This document shows positions 46,377 through 58,412 of a stretch of 64,000 nt of DNA, piece after piece. The stretch is from Anthopleura xanthogrammica. Its lineage: Eukaryota > Cnidaria > Anthozoa > Actiniaria > Actiniidae. Both the position numbers and the translations under genes were made by a program. The notes below the pieces were generated by a model. The model was not told the origin of the DNA. It saw only the letters and a program-made list of their open reading frames with translations, and did no database searches. Position 1 is the stretch's first letter. Each line of letters opens with the position of its first letter. The stretch lies in assembly GCA_964019055.1 (NCBI GenBank), contig OZ025217.1, positions 7,120,966 to 7,184,965 of the forward strand, read 5' to 3'.

Positions 46377-49300
46377 AAGGACCTCTACGGTATGCTGTCC
46401 TACAGAAGGCTGAGGCCTTGGAGTGCCAATTCCAGGTGTTCTGGACAACTTAGGAGCAGGTGTAGGTTCATATTCATCTCCATTTTTCATAAATGTATTC
46501 CTTTGCTGGTTGTGTGGGTGAATAAGTGCCTCGTCTAGCGATAATACTGGCGTAAAACAAGCATCAGTACCCTTGAATATCTCACACCATTCGTCACTTG
46601 TTTTGGTTGCAAACACCTTAGCAAATTTCGTCTTTTTTTCTGGCCAGTTTTTAAAGTTCAGTTGTTGTGAGGGATCATCATCAGAAATATCAAGGCCTGT
46701 GGGATGAATAATTAATTACCAATTACTACTCTGTTGAAGTAGGACGATGAAAGTTGAACCATTTCAAACGAGATTATTTCGATGAAAAATTACTAAAACA
46801 ATTTTTAGAATAAGATAAACACGACGTTAAAAAAGAGAAAGGAAAAAATCATAGCTAAAGTTGAATTGTCTAAGAATATCGTCCGCCATTAATCTGTCTG
46901 GGTCCTACCCGTGACGTTTGTTACTCAACGCTTTGCTTTTAGCGTCCAGGTTTAGGACTTATTGCTACATCCTTGCTCCACACAGCGGCTTTCTGGCATT
47001 ATTTCTTAATAGAACGAAATGTACTATGGGATACACACTCGATAAAGTCAGATAAAGCAGTATGTTTTCCATCGCGCGAGGAATCACATGATACAATGAA
47101 TGAATCCTTGTGAAAGTGGGATGATAGTTTGGAGTGGTAGGAGATCACAAAAATGCATCTCTTTCAATCACTCTTTCTCGAACAGATTCATGATTCAATG
47201 AACATTGATGGATAGCTAGACCTTTTTAGCTGGGGTGTAACGTTTTCCCATTTCAAATCAGGTGTCATTCTCTTGAGTATCATTTCTTTGTTTAACGGTT
47301 GTGCATAAATAGGCACATGAATATGGATACCACATAAACAAATAATATTATTCTCAAGAGAATACAATAAACTTTATTAGGTTTCCTAGACGGGATCTTC
47401 ATACCTAATGAATGACATGAGGACTGAAATAGGAAAATGTAACATCCAAGCTAAGAGTCTTAATGGGGCATGGATTTTGAATGGATCTCTTACCTTCTAG
47501 CAGGGCTTTATAAAATTTTGGCTCAATTGCACCAACAGAGACAAACTTGCCATCCAGTGTTTGATAGGTATCATAAAAATGTGCCCCTGTATCCAGGAGA
47601 TTCTCCCCTCGTTCTGCTGGCCAGAAATCACGTGACTTATACACAAATGTACTTATGTAGGCAGTCCCATCGATCTGAAAAGATGAATGCACAGAAATAT
47701 TGAATTAAAGAATGTAGGCTAGGCTGTATCATTATTTATCAATGTATTTGGATTGAAATAATTGTCCCGAGCAATACCAAGCTCTCAGTGGGCTCTCTGT
47801 GCCCAAACATGTGCATGCATGTACATGTATAACAGAACACATGGAGCAGAACATGTCAAAAGACACTAAGTTGTATTTGTTTTGAGTTCATATATCTGTT
47901 ATATGTAGGGTTTATTTTACTGGTCGATTATGTAGGATGCTGGACAAATGTAAGTTTAATTGTCAATTTAATTCTAAGAGTTCTTTGTAATGATTCTGAT
48001 CATCATTTTGCCTATCAATTGTTAGCTTCAGATTGCCTCAGATTTACGGCTCAGATAGCTAAATGGAAACCGAATAAATCTGGAAATCCTGAAACCTGCA
48101 TCTGTATTACTCTGTCTGTGTCGACTCCAAAACCCATCGGAACAATAATGCATCACCTAAAACTTGTTTATTCCAGACAGGTCTATGTACTAGCAAAAAG
48201 ACCATGATAACCAAAATACCATGATAATAAAAAGACCATGATAATAATTTGGACAACTAAATGTGGGAGGGGGATGCATGAATACAGAAAGTTGCAACCA
48301 TGCCTTTGCATTGAAGCAAGACAAACGGTGAGTTTGCAAAGATAGAGATCTTTTTAATCACCTTGGACAATTATTCACATGTCTCTATCTTTGCAAGCTC
48401 ACCGTTCGTCTTGCTTCAATGCAAAGGTATGGCTACCTTTCAAGATGGTGCAGGGAACTGTGAAGGGGAAAATTTACATAAATTGCACTAATTTAATTAT
48501 AAAATATTTATTCAGAAAGCCTACGTCATTTAAGGGGGGATTGACATATTACGTTGCTAAGCAGCGCCGTTGCTAAGAGAAGGTTCTAAATATTAAATGT
48601 TTACTTCCGGTCGCCGCGCGCGCGCTCGCGTTTTTCACTTTTACGACTGTAAGTTTTACGAGCGTATTTTCACGAGGGTTTTTCTGGTGTTTTTTTGTAT
48701 TGTACGATGTAATTTTATTTGTCAACAAATACTTAAACAAAACATGGAAGGGAAAAAAGTCTCCAAGGTCCGAAAACGTGCTGAAACAGCCAGTGGTAAT
48801 CGCTGGAAAACAATAACAAACCCTAGTGTTGGATGCCAAGTCGACTTCTCGTTTCCGCGTATAGCATCCAAAAGTATCGAAACCCAAACAGATAATTTAG
48901 TAAATGTGGAGGAAGACATCGAGGAAGACGCAATTTCTCCTAAAGTTATTGTTATTTCAGAAGATTATGTCGTATCTTCGGAAAACGAACCGACTCCAAA
49001 CACGGCAAATACCGGCGAAGAGTTTCCACTTCTCAACAACATGAACTTGAACTTGAACAATTTTTTTGACGAACTAGGTGTGGAACCTCTTTCACAGGAA
49101 AAGAAAGATAGCCAGGAAGATATAGAGAAAGCATTAGAAATATTGGAAAAAGAAGTACAAGGCTATTTTGACAAAAATAATCATAATTTATCAGAACTTA
49201 GTGAAAAACAACTTGTGATAAGCAACAACAATCATCTCGTAACCAGCCAAGATGCGATAATAAACATTATCATTAGTTTTCGTTTTTGTACGAGATGTGG

Positions 49301-52300
49301 GAGCACTGAAGTTCATTTTAATTTCCAAGATGGAAGTGGAGTTTTAAAGCTTGAAATGTTCTGCGAGGAGTGTCAAGAAGTTGTCATTTCTCAGAGCTTA
49401 GACGAAAGAGTTATCCAGGTAGGAAAAACAAGGCCCAAGTCATACTTGCCTAACTACCTTCTGCTAAGTTTCTTGCTGAATGGCCAATACTACAAAGATT
49501 ACCAGCATGTACTTGGTTCTACTGGAATAAAACCTCTAAGTGCCCAACACTGGATAAGAATCATCGACTGGATTTCTCCTTACATCAAGCTCATAACGGA
49601 CTGGAGCATTAGCGAAGCGAGGAAACAGGTTGTTCAACGAGGGGATCAAGGGAAGTTGCACATTCAGTTCGATGGTTTCTACCTCTCCAGTGGTCATCAC
49701 ATACTGCATGTTTTAGATCGAGTTGGCGATGCTGGTGGTTCATAAACACGATGTTAAGGATGGAATCTGACCTCTCTTGTTCTTGTTTGTAGTTGTAATA
49801 AGCGAATTACGATATATTCTTCCGAAATTTCACACATTATGCTTCCAAAACGATTCTCCAAGTTCAGTTCGCTGCTGTTCTTTTTTCCAGAACACATTTC
49901 TCGCCCCAGGAAAAGGCGCAAAACACAGGAAACCCATTGGCAAAAAAATGTAAATTTTTGAAGTTTCACTTCCGTTTTCAGGAAAATTCTATAATTTTTA
50001 CGATGTTAAAAAATTATGCAGATTTTTCCGCTTCAAAAGATTCGAAAAAGTATTTTCTTCAAAGCTAAGGATGGATTTTTAAAAATATTGAATGACAACA
50101 ATATTATGGATTGAAACAGGGTTTGTAAAGAAGAAAAAAATTCATAAAAAATCTATTTTTCAACAACATCAAAAATCCATCCTTAGCCACATTTTCCACA
50201 TCTCTTAGATTTAAAATATGTAAAAAAGTTCGTAATTAGTTCAAAGCCTTTATAAATTATAGGATTTTTCTGTTTCTATGACGTCATGATGACGTCATAT
50301 AATGACGTCATCAATTTATGACGTTTTGTCAATAACTATCATATTGTCAAAATTTCAAACACCAATTCTTAATATTACTTGGCAAACTAATTTTACAATT
50401 TTTCTTAGCAACGGCCTTGAGAAATATGTCAATCCCCCCTTAAAATGATTTTCAGTAGGGCTCTGGAAAATGGAAAAAATATATATATACACATATGATA
50501 ACTAAAATCATCAAAACTACACTTTAGTAAACAATTAGAAAATATTTGATAAAATATTCAAAATAAAATAATAATAATAATAATAATACAATATGATAGC
50601 CCTATCTGCTTACCATTGCAGAATCAATAACTTGACCTTGTCCTGAGTTGTTTCTTTCTAATAATGCCATAAGTATACCCATTACACATATTAAACCACC
50701 ACCAGCAAAATCACCAAGTAAATTAAGTGGAGGCATAAGATTAGAATCTTTACGTCCAAGCATTGACAATATGCCAGTCATGGCTATGTAGTTTATATCA
50801 TGTCCTACTTGAGAAGCCAATGGGCCATCTTGACCAAAGCCTAGAACACAAATGTGCATTATAAGCAATCTTATATATACAGCTATTTCAAAAAAACATT
50901 GAATACTGCATACTGAATAATGATCGAATGGGAATCCTGTGTACAAATTTATCTGTTGCATCTAAAGTTAATCACTAGTGTTTTACTGGAAAATAGAAAC
51001 TACATCCAAGAACTCAATGACATCATTAATATTTTACATATCCTCGCACATGAAGATATCAATGACGACAATTCCAATGTTTTCCTGCTAGCTCTAACAT
51101 GTGTTGCATAGTTTTTTGTTTGTGGATGTGTCTATATTATAAGAAGAAAATTTCATGCTGGCTTGAAGATATGAAGTTTATCTTCTCTTACTCATTCGCT
51201 ATGAGTACCAGGAATGCACTTGTCCTAGTTTTAGTGTAGATCACTTGCAAAACAAAACCAAGAGTTTAGTTGAAGTGTTTCAGTAACCTATCATTGTTTC
51301 AGTTTACAATTACTCCTTTCTGTAGATTTAGCTTTAAAGTTGGCACTGATAGAAAGAGTGGTAAAAATGGGTGTTCTGTACATACATTTTGAGTGCAGTT
51401 ATCTAGCTAAAGCAGTTACAGAATGTTAAAAACAGATTAGTCAGGGACTAATCTATGATACCCATGTACTATTTTCCACAACAACATTGCCCTTATACAT
51501 TTATCAGGACAATATATATTTTTTTCTTAAGTTTTTCTTAATGTACAGGTGTCTATTCAGACCAGCCTCAGCTCAACTGGATTAAAGGTAAAGGTAAAGT
51601 AACTATATTTAACGCTGGTAGTTCCTTCAGCTATGTGGCTGGTATCCCAGGAAGCCGACAGTGCAAACTTCACTCCCTCTCTCCATCAGTCCTCTGTTTG
51701 AAGAGTATTCAAAGCTGAAGCTACATGGATTAGAAAGAAGTCAAAACAGCGACGTGGAGATCCTGAGGATCGAACTGTGGACCTCTAGCTCTGAAGGCCG
51801 TCTGTCTAAATATTGCTTATGAATAAATATGAATATACATAAAGATGTTATAATACTAACCTGTCAGTCTTGCATAAATTAACCTGGGATTTTCTTTCAT
51901 GAGTGGTTCTGGTCCAAGTCCTAGTTTTTCCATGACGCCAGGTCTAAAAGGCTCAATCAGAACATCCGCCTTGGAGCATAACCTTAAATATCAAAAGAAA
52001 CATATAATGGTGTAAAACAACATTTTGATTAACAGACTGATGTCTTGACATACTATGAACAGAATTATATGTACTTTAATGGAAGAATGTTATCAAGTAA
52101 AATTAGAAAAATACTAAAATACCAAAAAGGAATCAAATTATCTTGATATTGAATTAATATTTAGTAAATTATTGTTAAACTCAAAATATTTCATATGATA
52201 TGCAATGCAGATTGCTTGGGGAGCTATTATTTTAAGAAGAAGAATGAAGTTTACATTGCTAATTAATGAATAGCAGCAAAACAAATATATCTAAAATAAA

Positions 52301-53022
52301 TCAAAATAAAATTTGGTTTATGACATAGTGGAAAGTAAGAGCTGCTAAACATTACAATAAATATTCCAAACAACAGAATATTTAGCCTAAATTTCCATGT
52401 AATTAAGCTCTGTGTTGATTTTTTTGTGATTTGCTTTTTAATAATACCATGGATGATAAATTGATCATCCATGATAATACAACCTTAAGTCAATTTAAAT
52501 GTAGTGTACATTCAAGAATTCCATTCTTTTGGAATCCAGCTGATTAAAACTCAAAACTGAATTCAGATGATAAAACAAAGAAATTTTAATTTTCACGAGA
52601 GTAAAATTCTATTGTTTTGTCCTCCAAACTGAGCTGCAATGGAGATATTATATGAGGGTCTAGTACCACTCTGAAGAATTAATGTAGTGAGTTTGGGTTA
52701 GCTGTGGGTCTACTAACAGTTTTAAGTAGCCACAGTTGACTGATACATTAAACATGAAAAAAACAGTGTAGCTAACAAGCAATCTAGCAACAAACCTGCG
52801 GAAAGTCTCCACTCCTCGAGGGCTTTTCAAGTCCAGAGCTATTGATCGCTTCCCTCTTGCTAGCCTGTCTGGTGCCTTAAAGGACTGTATTCTATCTAAT
52901 TTATCTACTCTAGTAACATTTGCTCCAAAATCTGCTAGAATCATCCCTGCAAACGGGGTTGGAGCGAGTCCTGCCAACTCCAAAACACGAACACCCGATA
53001 AGGCAGCCATCTTTCCAGCCAT
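46293..53022 (-). CDS. AMACR: Alpha-methylacyl-CoA racemase, five exons, complete
   Basis: Exons on the minus strand: 53022-52796, 51982-51861, 50840-50614, 47674-47494 and 46696-46293. Phases agree and total 1,161 nt (386 aa plus TGA), close to vertebrate AMACR (382 aa). It interconverts R and S 2-methyl-branched acyl-CoAs before beta-oxidation of branched fatty acids and bile-acid intermediates. Family motifs: [61 protein letters not shown], and the catalytic residues His130 (GHDINY), Asp160 (GDFAGGG) and Glu243 (AIEP). The C-terminus KSSL is a PTS1-like peroxisomal signal, comparable with the -ASL of vertebrate enzymes. I chose Met at 53022 (MAGKMAAL); Met at 53010 is equally possible. A mitochondrial presequence is not evident. 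Confidence 0.93.
46697..47493. other. AMACR intron 4
   Basis: No repeat or exon recognised; AT-rich. The donor on the minus strand is GT at 47493-47492 and the acceptor AG at 46698-46697. Confidence 0.6.
48298..48431. mobile_element. Foldback MITE in AMACR intron 3
   Basis: 134-bp hairpin: CCATGCCTTTGCATTGAAGC at the left and its near-complement at the right; inner CAAAGATAGAGA arms. About 100 bp outside the TTAA transposon. Confidence 0.85.
48534..50439 (+). mobile_element. TTAA-target DNA transposon (Kolobok-like?), 1.9 kb
   Basis: TTAA at 48530-48533 and 50440-50443 flanks inverted ends GGGGGGATTGACATATT (17 bp exact). A subterminal CCGTTGCTAAG lies near both ends. TTAA duplications occur in piggyBac and Kolobok elements; piggyBac ends usually start with C runs, and the encoded protein does not look like a piggyBac transposase, so Kolobok or a related TTAA group is my inference. 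The element sits in AMACR intron 3, opposite to the gene. Confidence 0.85.
48744..49745 (+). pseudogene. Truncated transposase-like ORF of the TTAA element
   Basis: 333 codons from ATG 48744; the frame is open back to 48597, where another Met exists. The N-terminus is basic ([11 protein letters not shown]), with the VGCQVDFSF...IETQTDN pattern common in transposon-encoded proteins of aquatic animals, then an acidic region. A zinc-ribbon-like CTRC...CEEC pair (about 24 residues apart) follows, then a helix-rich block [20 protein letters not shown] and [14 protein letters not shown]. The catalytic part is missing: the frame stops at TAA 49745, and only 690 bp of non-coding DNA remains before the right end. 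Probably an internal deletion derivative that may still bind transposon ends. Confidence 0.6.
50841..51860. other. AMACR intron 2 with SINE-like insertion
   Basis: Contains AGCTATTTCAAAAAA at 50881, a single end of the CAACATG-bearing MITE family, and the SINE-like sequence 51555-51815. Confidence 0.55.
51555..51815 (-). mobile_element. tRNA-derived SINE-like element, 5' truncated
   Basis: Read on the minus strand, an anticodon-arm-like segment (GGCCTTCAGAGCTAGAGGTC) is followed by a B-box (AGTTCGATCCT) near 51772. A 190-bp tRNA-unrelated body ends in TTTACCTTTACC-type repeats (51582-51600). A clear A-box is not found. Confidence 0.45.
51983..52795. other. AMACR intron 1 with MITE fragment
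   Basis: 52571-52665 matches one half of the TATAGACCC family (GTTTTGTCCTCCAAACTGAG). The rest is AT-rich without recognisable content. Confidence 0.5.
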
Positions 53023-53323
53023 CTTGAAATAAAACAACACAGGAAGCCCAATTGGCCTTTCCGGAATTCATGAGGGGACTGCCGGCCGGGTAAAAGAGAT
53101 GAACCCCTTCACAAAAGAAATCACAATATTAGTATTATCATTATTTCCGAGTTTGAGCATGTGTGGATGAATACTTACTGAGTACTGGCGAGCTTTTATC
53201 GTAAAAATAAGAGAGAATGTTTGAGGACAGTATCCCCAAAGACCATACATACTCTCTATAATTTTTACGATTTGTTTAAAATTCTAAAACTTGGTAAATT
53301 TATTAATCGCAGGCTAACGATAG

Positions 53324-53402
53324 GCTCACTCTCGACCCCAGAGCCTCTGACATTTCGTCGAGCGTGCACAGTAAGAATGGCAGGGCTCTGGTGTCGAGAG
53401 TG
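53324..53402. repeat. Short inverted repeat upstream of AMACR
   Basis: CTCACTCTCGACCCCAGAGCC and GGCTCTGGTGTCGAGAGTG are inverted around a 38-bp loop. About 300 bp upstream of the start codon, so possibly in the promoter region, but more likely a transposon remnant. Confidence 0.6.
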
Positions 53403-53937
53403 GATCAGGCTTGGAAAATGCTTTCATTGAAATCGAGCGTACTTTCACTAAATTTTAAGAACTATAGAAAAAAGATAAACCTTCAAAATTTATAGATACG
53501 CTGAACATTCTCTGGGCTCATCAAAGTCAGGACACTGCGGTTATTAGTTTTATTAACTCACAGATCAGATACACGCGCGCTTACTACACTCCAGCGGAGG
53601 ATCCAGTACTATCGCAAGTGCCTTTGTGTGCTTATTATAGTTTTCTTTGGTTTAAACCCCAGTTTATGTGCATCTTTTTTGTGATAATACTTCTACTAAT
53701 AATGATACTAATACTATAGATTTTTGATATGATCCATTAGCAATAATTGGGGTCATCAGGAGGAACCGCAACCAGTTTCTGCCCCTACTCCTCTACTGTT
53801 TGTTGTGGCGGGGCCCCTTCAGATTGGATGCTCCTTGCTAGTGGTGCTGGGTAACACAACATGAAACTCTACTGGACAATCGTATCCAATAACATTGTGG
53901 AGTATCCAATCATAATCTGGAGTATCAGACCATATTC

Positions 53938-55060
53938 TGAAAACGAGTGGACACGAGATGGATCGAATGAACGCATATGAATAAGAATCTACACGAGATG
54001 GATTGGATGAACGCATAGGAATAGGAATCTACACGAGATACATCGAATGAGCGCATATCAATAAGAATCTACATGAGATGGATTGGATGAACCCATAGGA
54101 ATAGGAATCTACACGAGATGGATTGGATGAACGCATAGGAATAAGAATCTACGCGAGATGGATCGAATGAACGCACATGAATAAGAATCTACACGAGATG
54201 GATTGGATGAACCCATAGGAATATGAATGTACACGAGATGGATTGGATGAACCCATAGGAATATGAATGTACATGCATGAGATGGATTATATGAACCCAT
54301 AGGAATATGAATGTACACGAGATGGATTGGATGAACCCATAGGAATATGAATGTACATGCATGAGATGGATTATATGAACCCATAGGAATATGAATGTAC
54401 ACGAGATGGATTGGATGAACCCATAGAAAAAAGAATGTACATGAGCTGGATTGGATGAACCCATAGGAATATGAATGTACACGAGATGGATTGGATGAAC
54501 CCATAGAAAAAAGAATGTACATGAGATGGATTGGATGAACCCATAGGAATATGAATGTACACGAGATGGATTGGATGAACCCATAGGAATATGGATGTAC
54601 ATGAGATGGATTGGATGAACCCATAGGAATATGAATGTACACGAGATGGATTGGATGAACCCATAGGAATATGAATGTCCACGAGATGGATTGGATGAAC
54701 CCATAGGAATATGAATGTCCACGAGATGGATTGGATGAACCCATAGGAATATGAATGTACACGAGATGGATTGGATGAACCCATAGGAATAGGAATGGCC
54801 GACATGAGATGGATTGGATGAACCCATAGGAATATGAATGTACCATAGATGGATTGGATGAACCCATAGGAATATGGATGTACCATAGATGGATTGGATG
54901 AACCCATAGGAATATGAATGTACACGAGATGGATTAGATGAACCCATAGGAATATGAATGTACACGAGATGGATTGGATGAACGCATAGGAATAACAATC
55001 CACCCGATATGCATGGAATGAACGATTGGATGAACGGATAGGAATAAGAATAAGAAAGAT
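53938..55060. repeat. 40-bp minisatellite, about 27 copies
   Basis: Unit GGATTGGATGAACCCATAGG plus AATATGAATGTACACGAGAT, period 40 in the centre, with diverged units at both edges (GAACGCAT instead of GAACCCAT). Because 40 is not a multiple of three, the long minus-strand frames through it rotate over three units and are not coding. Confidence 0.95.
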
Positions 55061-55736
55061 GAATTAGATGATCGCATAGCAATCAGATAAAACCCACTAG
55101 TCGTCGATAAAAATTGTCTGATTCACACGAAGAGAGTCGTTCGTATTCTATACCGAGAAAAGAAAAAGCCTTAAAATAGAATTCTATCAAGCTCACTAAA
55201 AAGGCATGATATTTCTCAAGAACGTAGAGAAGATGAATTAATGGCATCGAATTGAGTTGTTTTGCGAAATTATTTGCAAAAATTCGGACTGCCGGGCATT
55301 TAGTTTATTTCAAACCGTGCCCGGCAGTCGCCCATCCGTACTTAAAATCTTTTTTATCTAATTTGGTATATATTTTAACACAAAGGGATCAAGATGTAGA
55401 AGAGGAGGAGGAAGAAGATGATGATGATCAAAACACATGACAGTGTTAATGAGAAACCTTGAATTAGGGTTATTTTTTCACAATTTTCTTGTTATCTAGG
55501 TCAGCAAATTTACTGAAAGTCCTACAAGTACACTTTGCTGTGCAAAATGAACAGACAAAAAGATAACTTCAAAGAGTAGACTGAGATACATTGTGTATAG
55601 GGAATGGTATCAATAGGTTGCTTTTTATACTACAACCTAGTTCTTGCAATAAACTGATCCCAGCTTTGCTCGAGCAACCACCAAACAATGGGTAGTTTCC
55701 CCAATGGAACTAAGAATGTACGACAAAACAAACTCT
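55061..55736. other. Intergenic, nothing recognised
   Basis: CTGCCGGGCATTTAGTTTATTTCAAACCGTGCCCGGCAG at 55291-55327 is a small hairpin. A short (GAGGA)/(GATGAT) tract lies near 55400. No gene features. Confidence 0.45.
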
Positions 55737-55988
55737 AATAGCCGATGTGCATGAGCTCGAAATTATAGCACAAAGCATGATGGGAAAGTGAGTTCTTACG
55801 CTTTTTTGGCTCCTCTAAAAATTCATCTGACAATTTTTCCTTCGACATTTTATATGGAAATAAAAGCCTTTCAACAGACGGAAATTACAGAGTATTTTTT
55901 TCTGATAGTTCCTTTGATTTCCCTGTTACATTCTTAAAAAACTCACTTTCCCAGGGTGCTTTGTGAGCTTTGATGCACATTGCCTATT
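55737..55988 (-). mobile_element. Repeat element with conserved short ORF, copy 2
   Basis: Inverted copy of 26797-27047. The minus-strand ATG at 55848 opens [19 protein letters not shown], differing from copy 1 at one of the first 19 residues. Confidence 0.7.
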
Positions 55989-56904
55989 CAGAAGGTTTTT
56001 TTAGTAGTTATTGATTTTTTTCTTAAGGTGTAATTGCGGCATATTTAGTTGTAAGTTGAAAATGCTTCAAGAGATTATTTACTCATCTTCTATCTCTTAT
56101 TATTTACTACCTTAAAGTGCCTATGACACATCTGACAGTATTCTCAGAATACATTCCTCATGAGTTGAGCTGTTGACTGGTCCAAAAAAAAAATTCTAAA
56201 CAAATAAACTCGTTCCCAGTATTTTGAAAAACAAGACTTCAAGCGTTGCAGGTCGTTCTCAGTCAATAGTAATAGTTATAGGGGCACTTGGATGAAAACG
56301 CCCCCATTTTTGAAAGTCCGAATAATTCAAATATTTGAGGACAATATTACTCAGTTATGATCAGGATACCAGATTTGCAAAAACCTTAGCCTGGGAGCCA
56401 CTTGCAGTTGAGAAATTTTGGTTTAAAAACTAAAAGAACAATAGGGTTGAGTAAATGACGTCATTTACTCACAATTTAGATGCGGAAAAAATGAATAATT
56501 TTTACCCACCACTTTTAACTGTGAAGAAAATGTGTTACTTGGATACTATTAGAGCCATATAGATAGGTTTAACCAAGTTTCAAGTCATTTCCAATTTTCA
56601 TCGATTTTCGTCCAAGTGCCCCTTTATATAACAAATAAATTTGAAACTGATCCTTGTCGACTGAATAAATTTAAAAATTGGATGAATGGATGGGCTAATG
56701 ATAAGTTTTGACACTGCAAGTTTCTACAAGTTTCCATAGGTCCCAGAAATTTTCAACATTGTTTGAACACAACTTCACCACCTTTTCCCCCTATTACAAC
56801 AGTTGAAACAATATTACTGACTCCTACCTTTTGCATCACAAGCTACTACTTGCACTTTATCAGCTTTAACTATTTCTCCTACTTCCCGAAAGTCCACATT
56901 TATG
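55989..56904. other. Intergenic, nothing recognised
   Basis: The stretch TTTCCAATTTTCATCGATTT near 56588 also occurs near 20778, with CCAAGTGCCCCTTT-like context at both, suggesting an uncharacterised dispersed repeat. Confidence 0.4.
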
Positions 56905-57203
56905 GTAGGATGGTGGCATACGCTGCTAACGCGTCGCCTTTCTTCACCACTGTGGTTCCAAAGGCTCGGGTCTCTGGTTCGAGCCCCACGGTCGCCATAT
57001 GTGAATTGACATGTTTTTCTTTACTGTGCTACGAGGGTTTTCTCCCTCCGTAAAAATCAACTTGTGAGTGAGCGTTGTGTGCATAAAATACTGAACGTAT
57101 AGTACGTGGTAGTGTGTGTCAGTGAAAAGTGTCCCCAATTAGTGCAAAAGCGCTAGAAAGACTAGACATTTAAATAAAGAGATTTATTTATTTATTTATT
57201 TAT
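56905..57203 (+). mobile_element. tRNA-derived SINE
   Basis: A head of about 90 nt has a D-arm/A-box-like TGGTGGCATACGCTGCTAAC and a B-box GGTTCGAGCCC (56976-56986), then GGTCGCCATA, resembling a long-variable-arm (Ser/Leu type) tRNA. An unrelated body follows (ACGAGGGTTTTCTCCCTCCG) and a tail of ATTT repeats (57180-57203). Confidence 0.6.
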
Positions 57204-57458
57204 CGCAGAACCGATAGGTGTTGAGATGTCTGAAGGCCAAGAAAAAGCATAGAAATAAAGTTTTAATATGTACACCAGAGATTATGCAGAAAAGATGGTA
57301 AATTATGCAAGGATGACATTCGTATTAAGTGATAAGTATTTTTCAATTATTATGATTGATGTAGTACCCATTTCTATACATATAAATCAAAGGCACTTTA
57401 ATATTGACTTGTGAATTTCAAATTGCTTTATGAAAGGTGGTTAGTAGTGTGATGTAGT

Positions 57459-57667
57459 AGAGCGGTTTTCGTATGAGTGGGAAACACACGGTACTGACTT
57501 ACACTACGTACACGGTACGACATGCCGAACATTGAAATGGTTTCCTATTGTCTTCCTGTAATTCATCCAATCACGACGCTTGGTTACGGCTACGGTAAGG
57601 TACGGTACGGCTACAGTACGGATATGAATCTGCCGTACCGTTTCCCACTCATACGAAAACCGCTTTA
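57459..57667. mobile_element. TIR element with GTACGG subterminal motifs
   Basis: The ends AGCGGTTTTCGTATGAGTGG and complement are about 25 bp long; GGTACGG/CGTACC-type motifs recur at least seven times inside (57488-57643). Confidence 0.75.
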
Positions 57668-58190
57668 AGGTGTGATCACTAAAAGTGGCCACTGCCAGGG
57701 TTTCTTACGCCGCTCTGATGTTGGATAATACTTACTTACTTATACTTACGGCTCTCAGTACCAGGAGGCACACAAAACTATTAATTGGTGTTTCTAGTTT
57801 CTGTAACCGCTTTGTTTTTACTGGACAGGATAACAGGGTGATTGATGCCTTGCAGCACATGGGAATGCAGCTCAATTTGGAGGACAAAACGATACAAACT
57901 ACGAAACGACTGACAAACGAATTAAAACTTTGAAGTTGACCACAAGAATTTGAAGTCAGACAATTAGATGGTGATCTACGAGAAAGCGAACTGCCAAGAA
58001 GCCATGTTGAATATTTGCATCGATCACAAGGTGTGTCAGAGCAAGTCAGAGCACAAAAAATAAGAACTGTAATTCACTGAAACTCAAGGTGAAATCGTTG
58101 TTTATTTATGTAGTCATAATCTGTATTAAGCTTATTCTATTGAACTGCTGTGTGTTTCAGGACACAATATCATTCGTTCAACTCACACTG

Positions 58191-58412
58191 TTGACTAGTC
58201 CAGAGCTGGACCCACTTTTATCGATGTGCGCGCGGCAAGAACGAACCGAGTAGTGGAAGGAGACTGGTAAGAATCGTAAAGATAAAAGTGGGTCCACTTT
58301 CCTCAGTATTCTTTGTATTTCGTGCGCGCGCGCTGTTTTCCTTTTATTTTTGCGATATGAATTAATCAGTTAGTGAGGAAAGTGGGTCCAGTTCTGGACT
58401 AACTATTGACAA
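58191..58412. mobile_element. Foldback element
   Basis: Arms share AGTCCAGA(G/A)CTGGACCCACT. An inner hairpin (GGACCCACTTTTATC with GATAAAAGTGGGTCC) occupies the left half, giving two hairpins in series. Confidence 0.65.

Noticed and set aside
48597..49745. Host gene nested in AMACR intron 3
   Set aside because: The frame lies entirely between TTAA-flanked inverted ends, so it belongs to a transposon.
54109..55082. Minus-strand frames of 210-297 codons with apparent 40-residue repeats
   Set aside because: They come from a 40-bp minisatellite read in three rotating frames; three overlapping frames look equally 'coding', so none is.
56905..57000. Functional tRNA gene
   Set aside because: The B-box is good, but stems are imperfect and the head continues into a SINE body with an ATTT tail.
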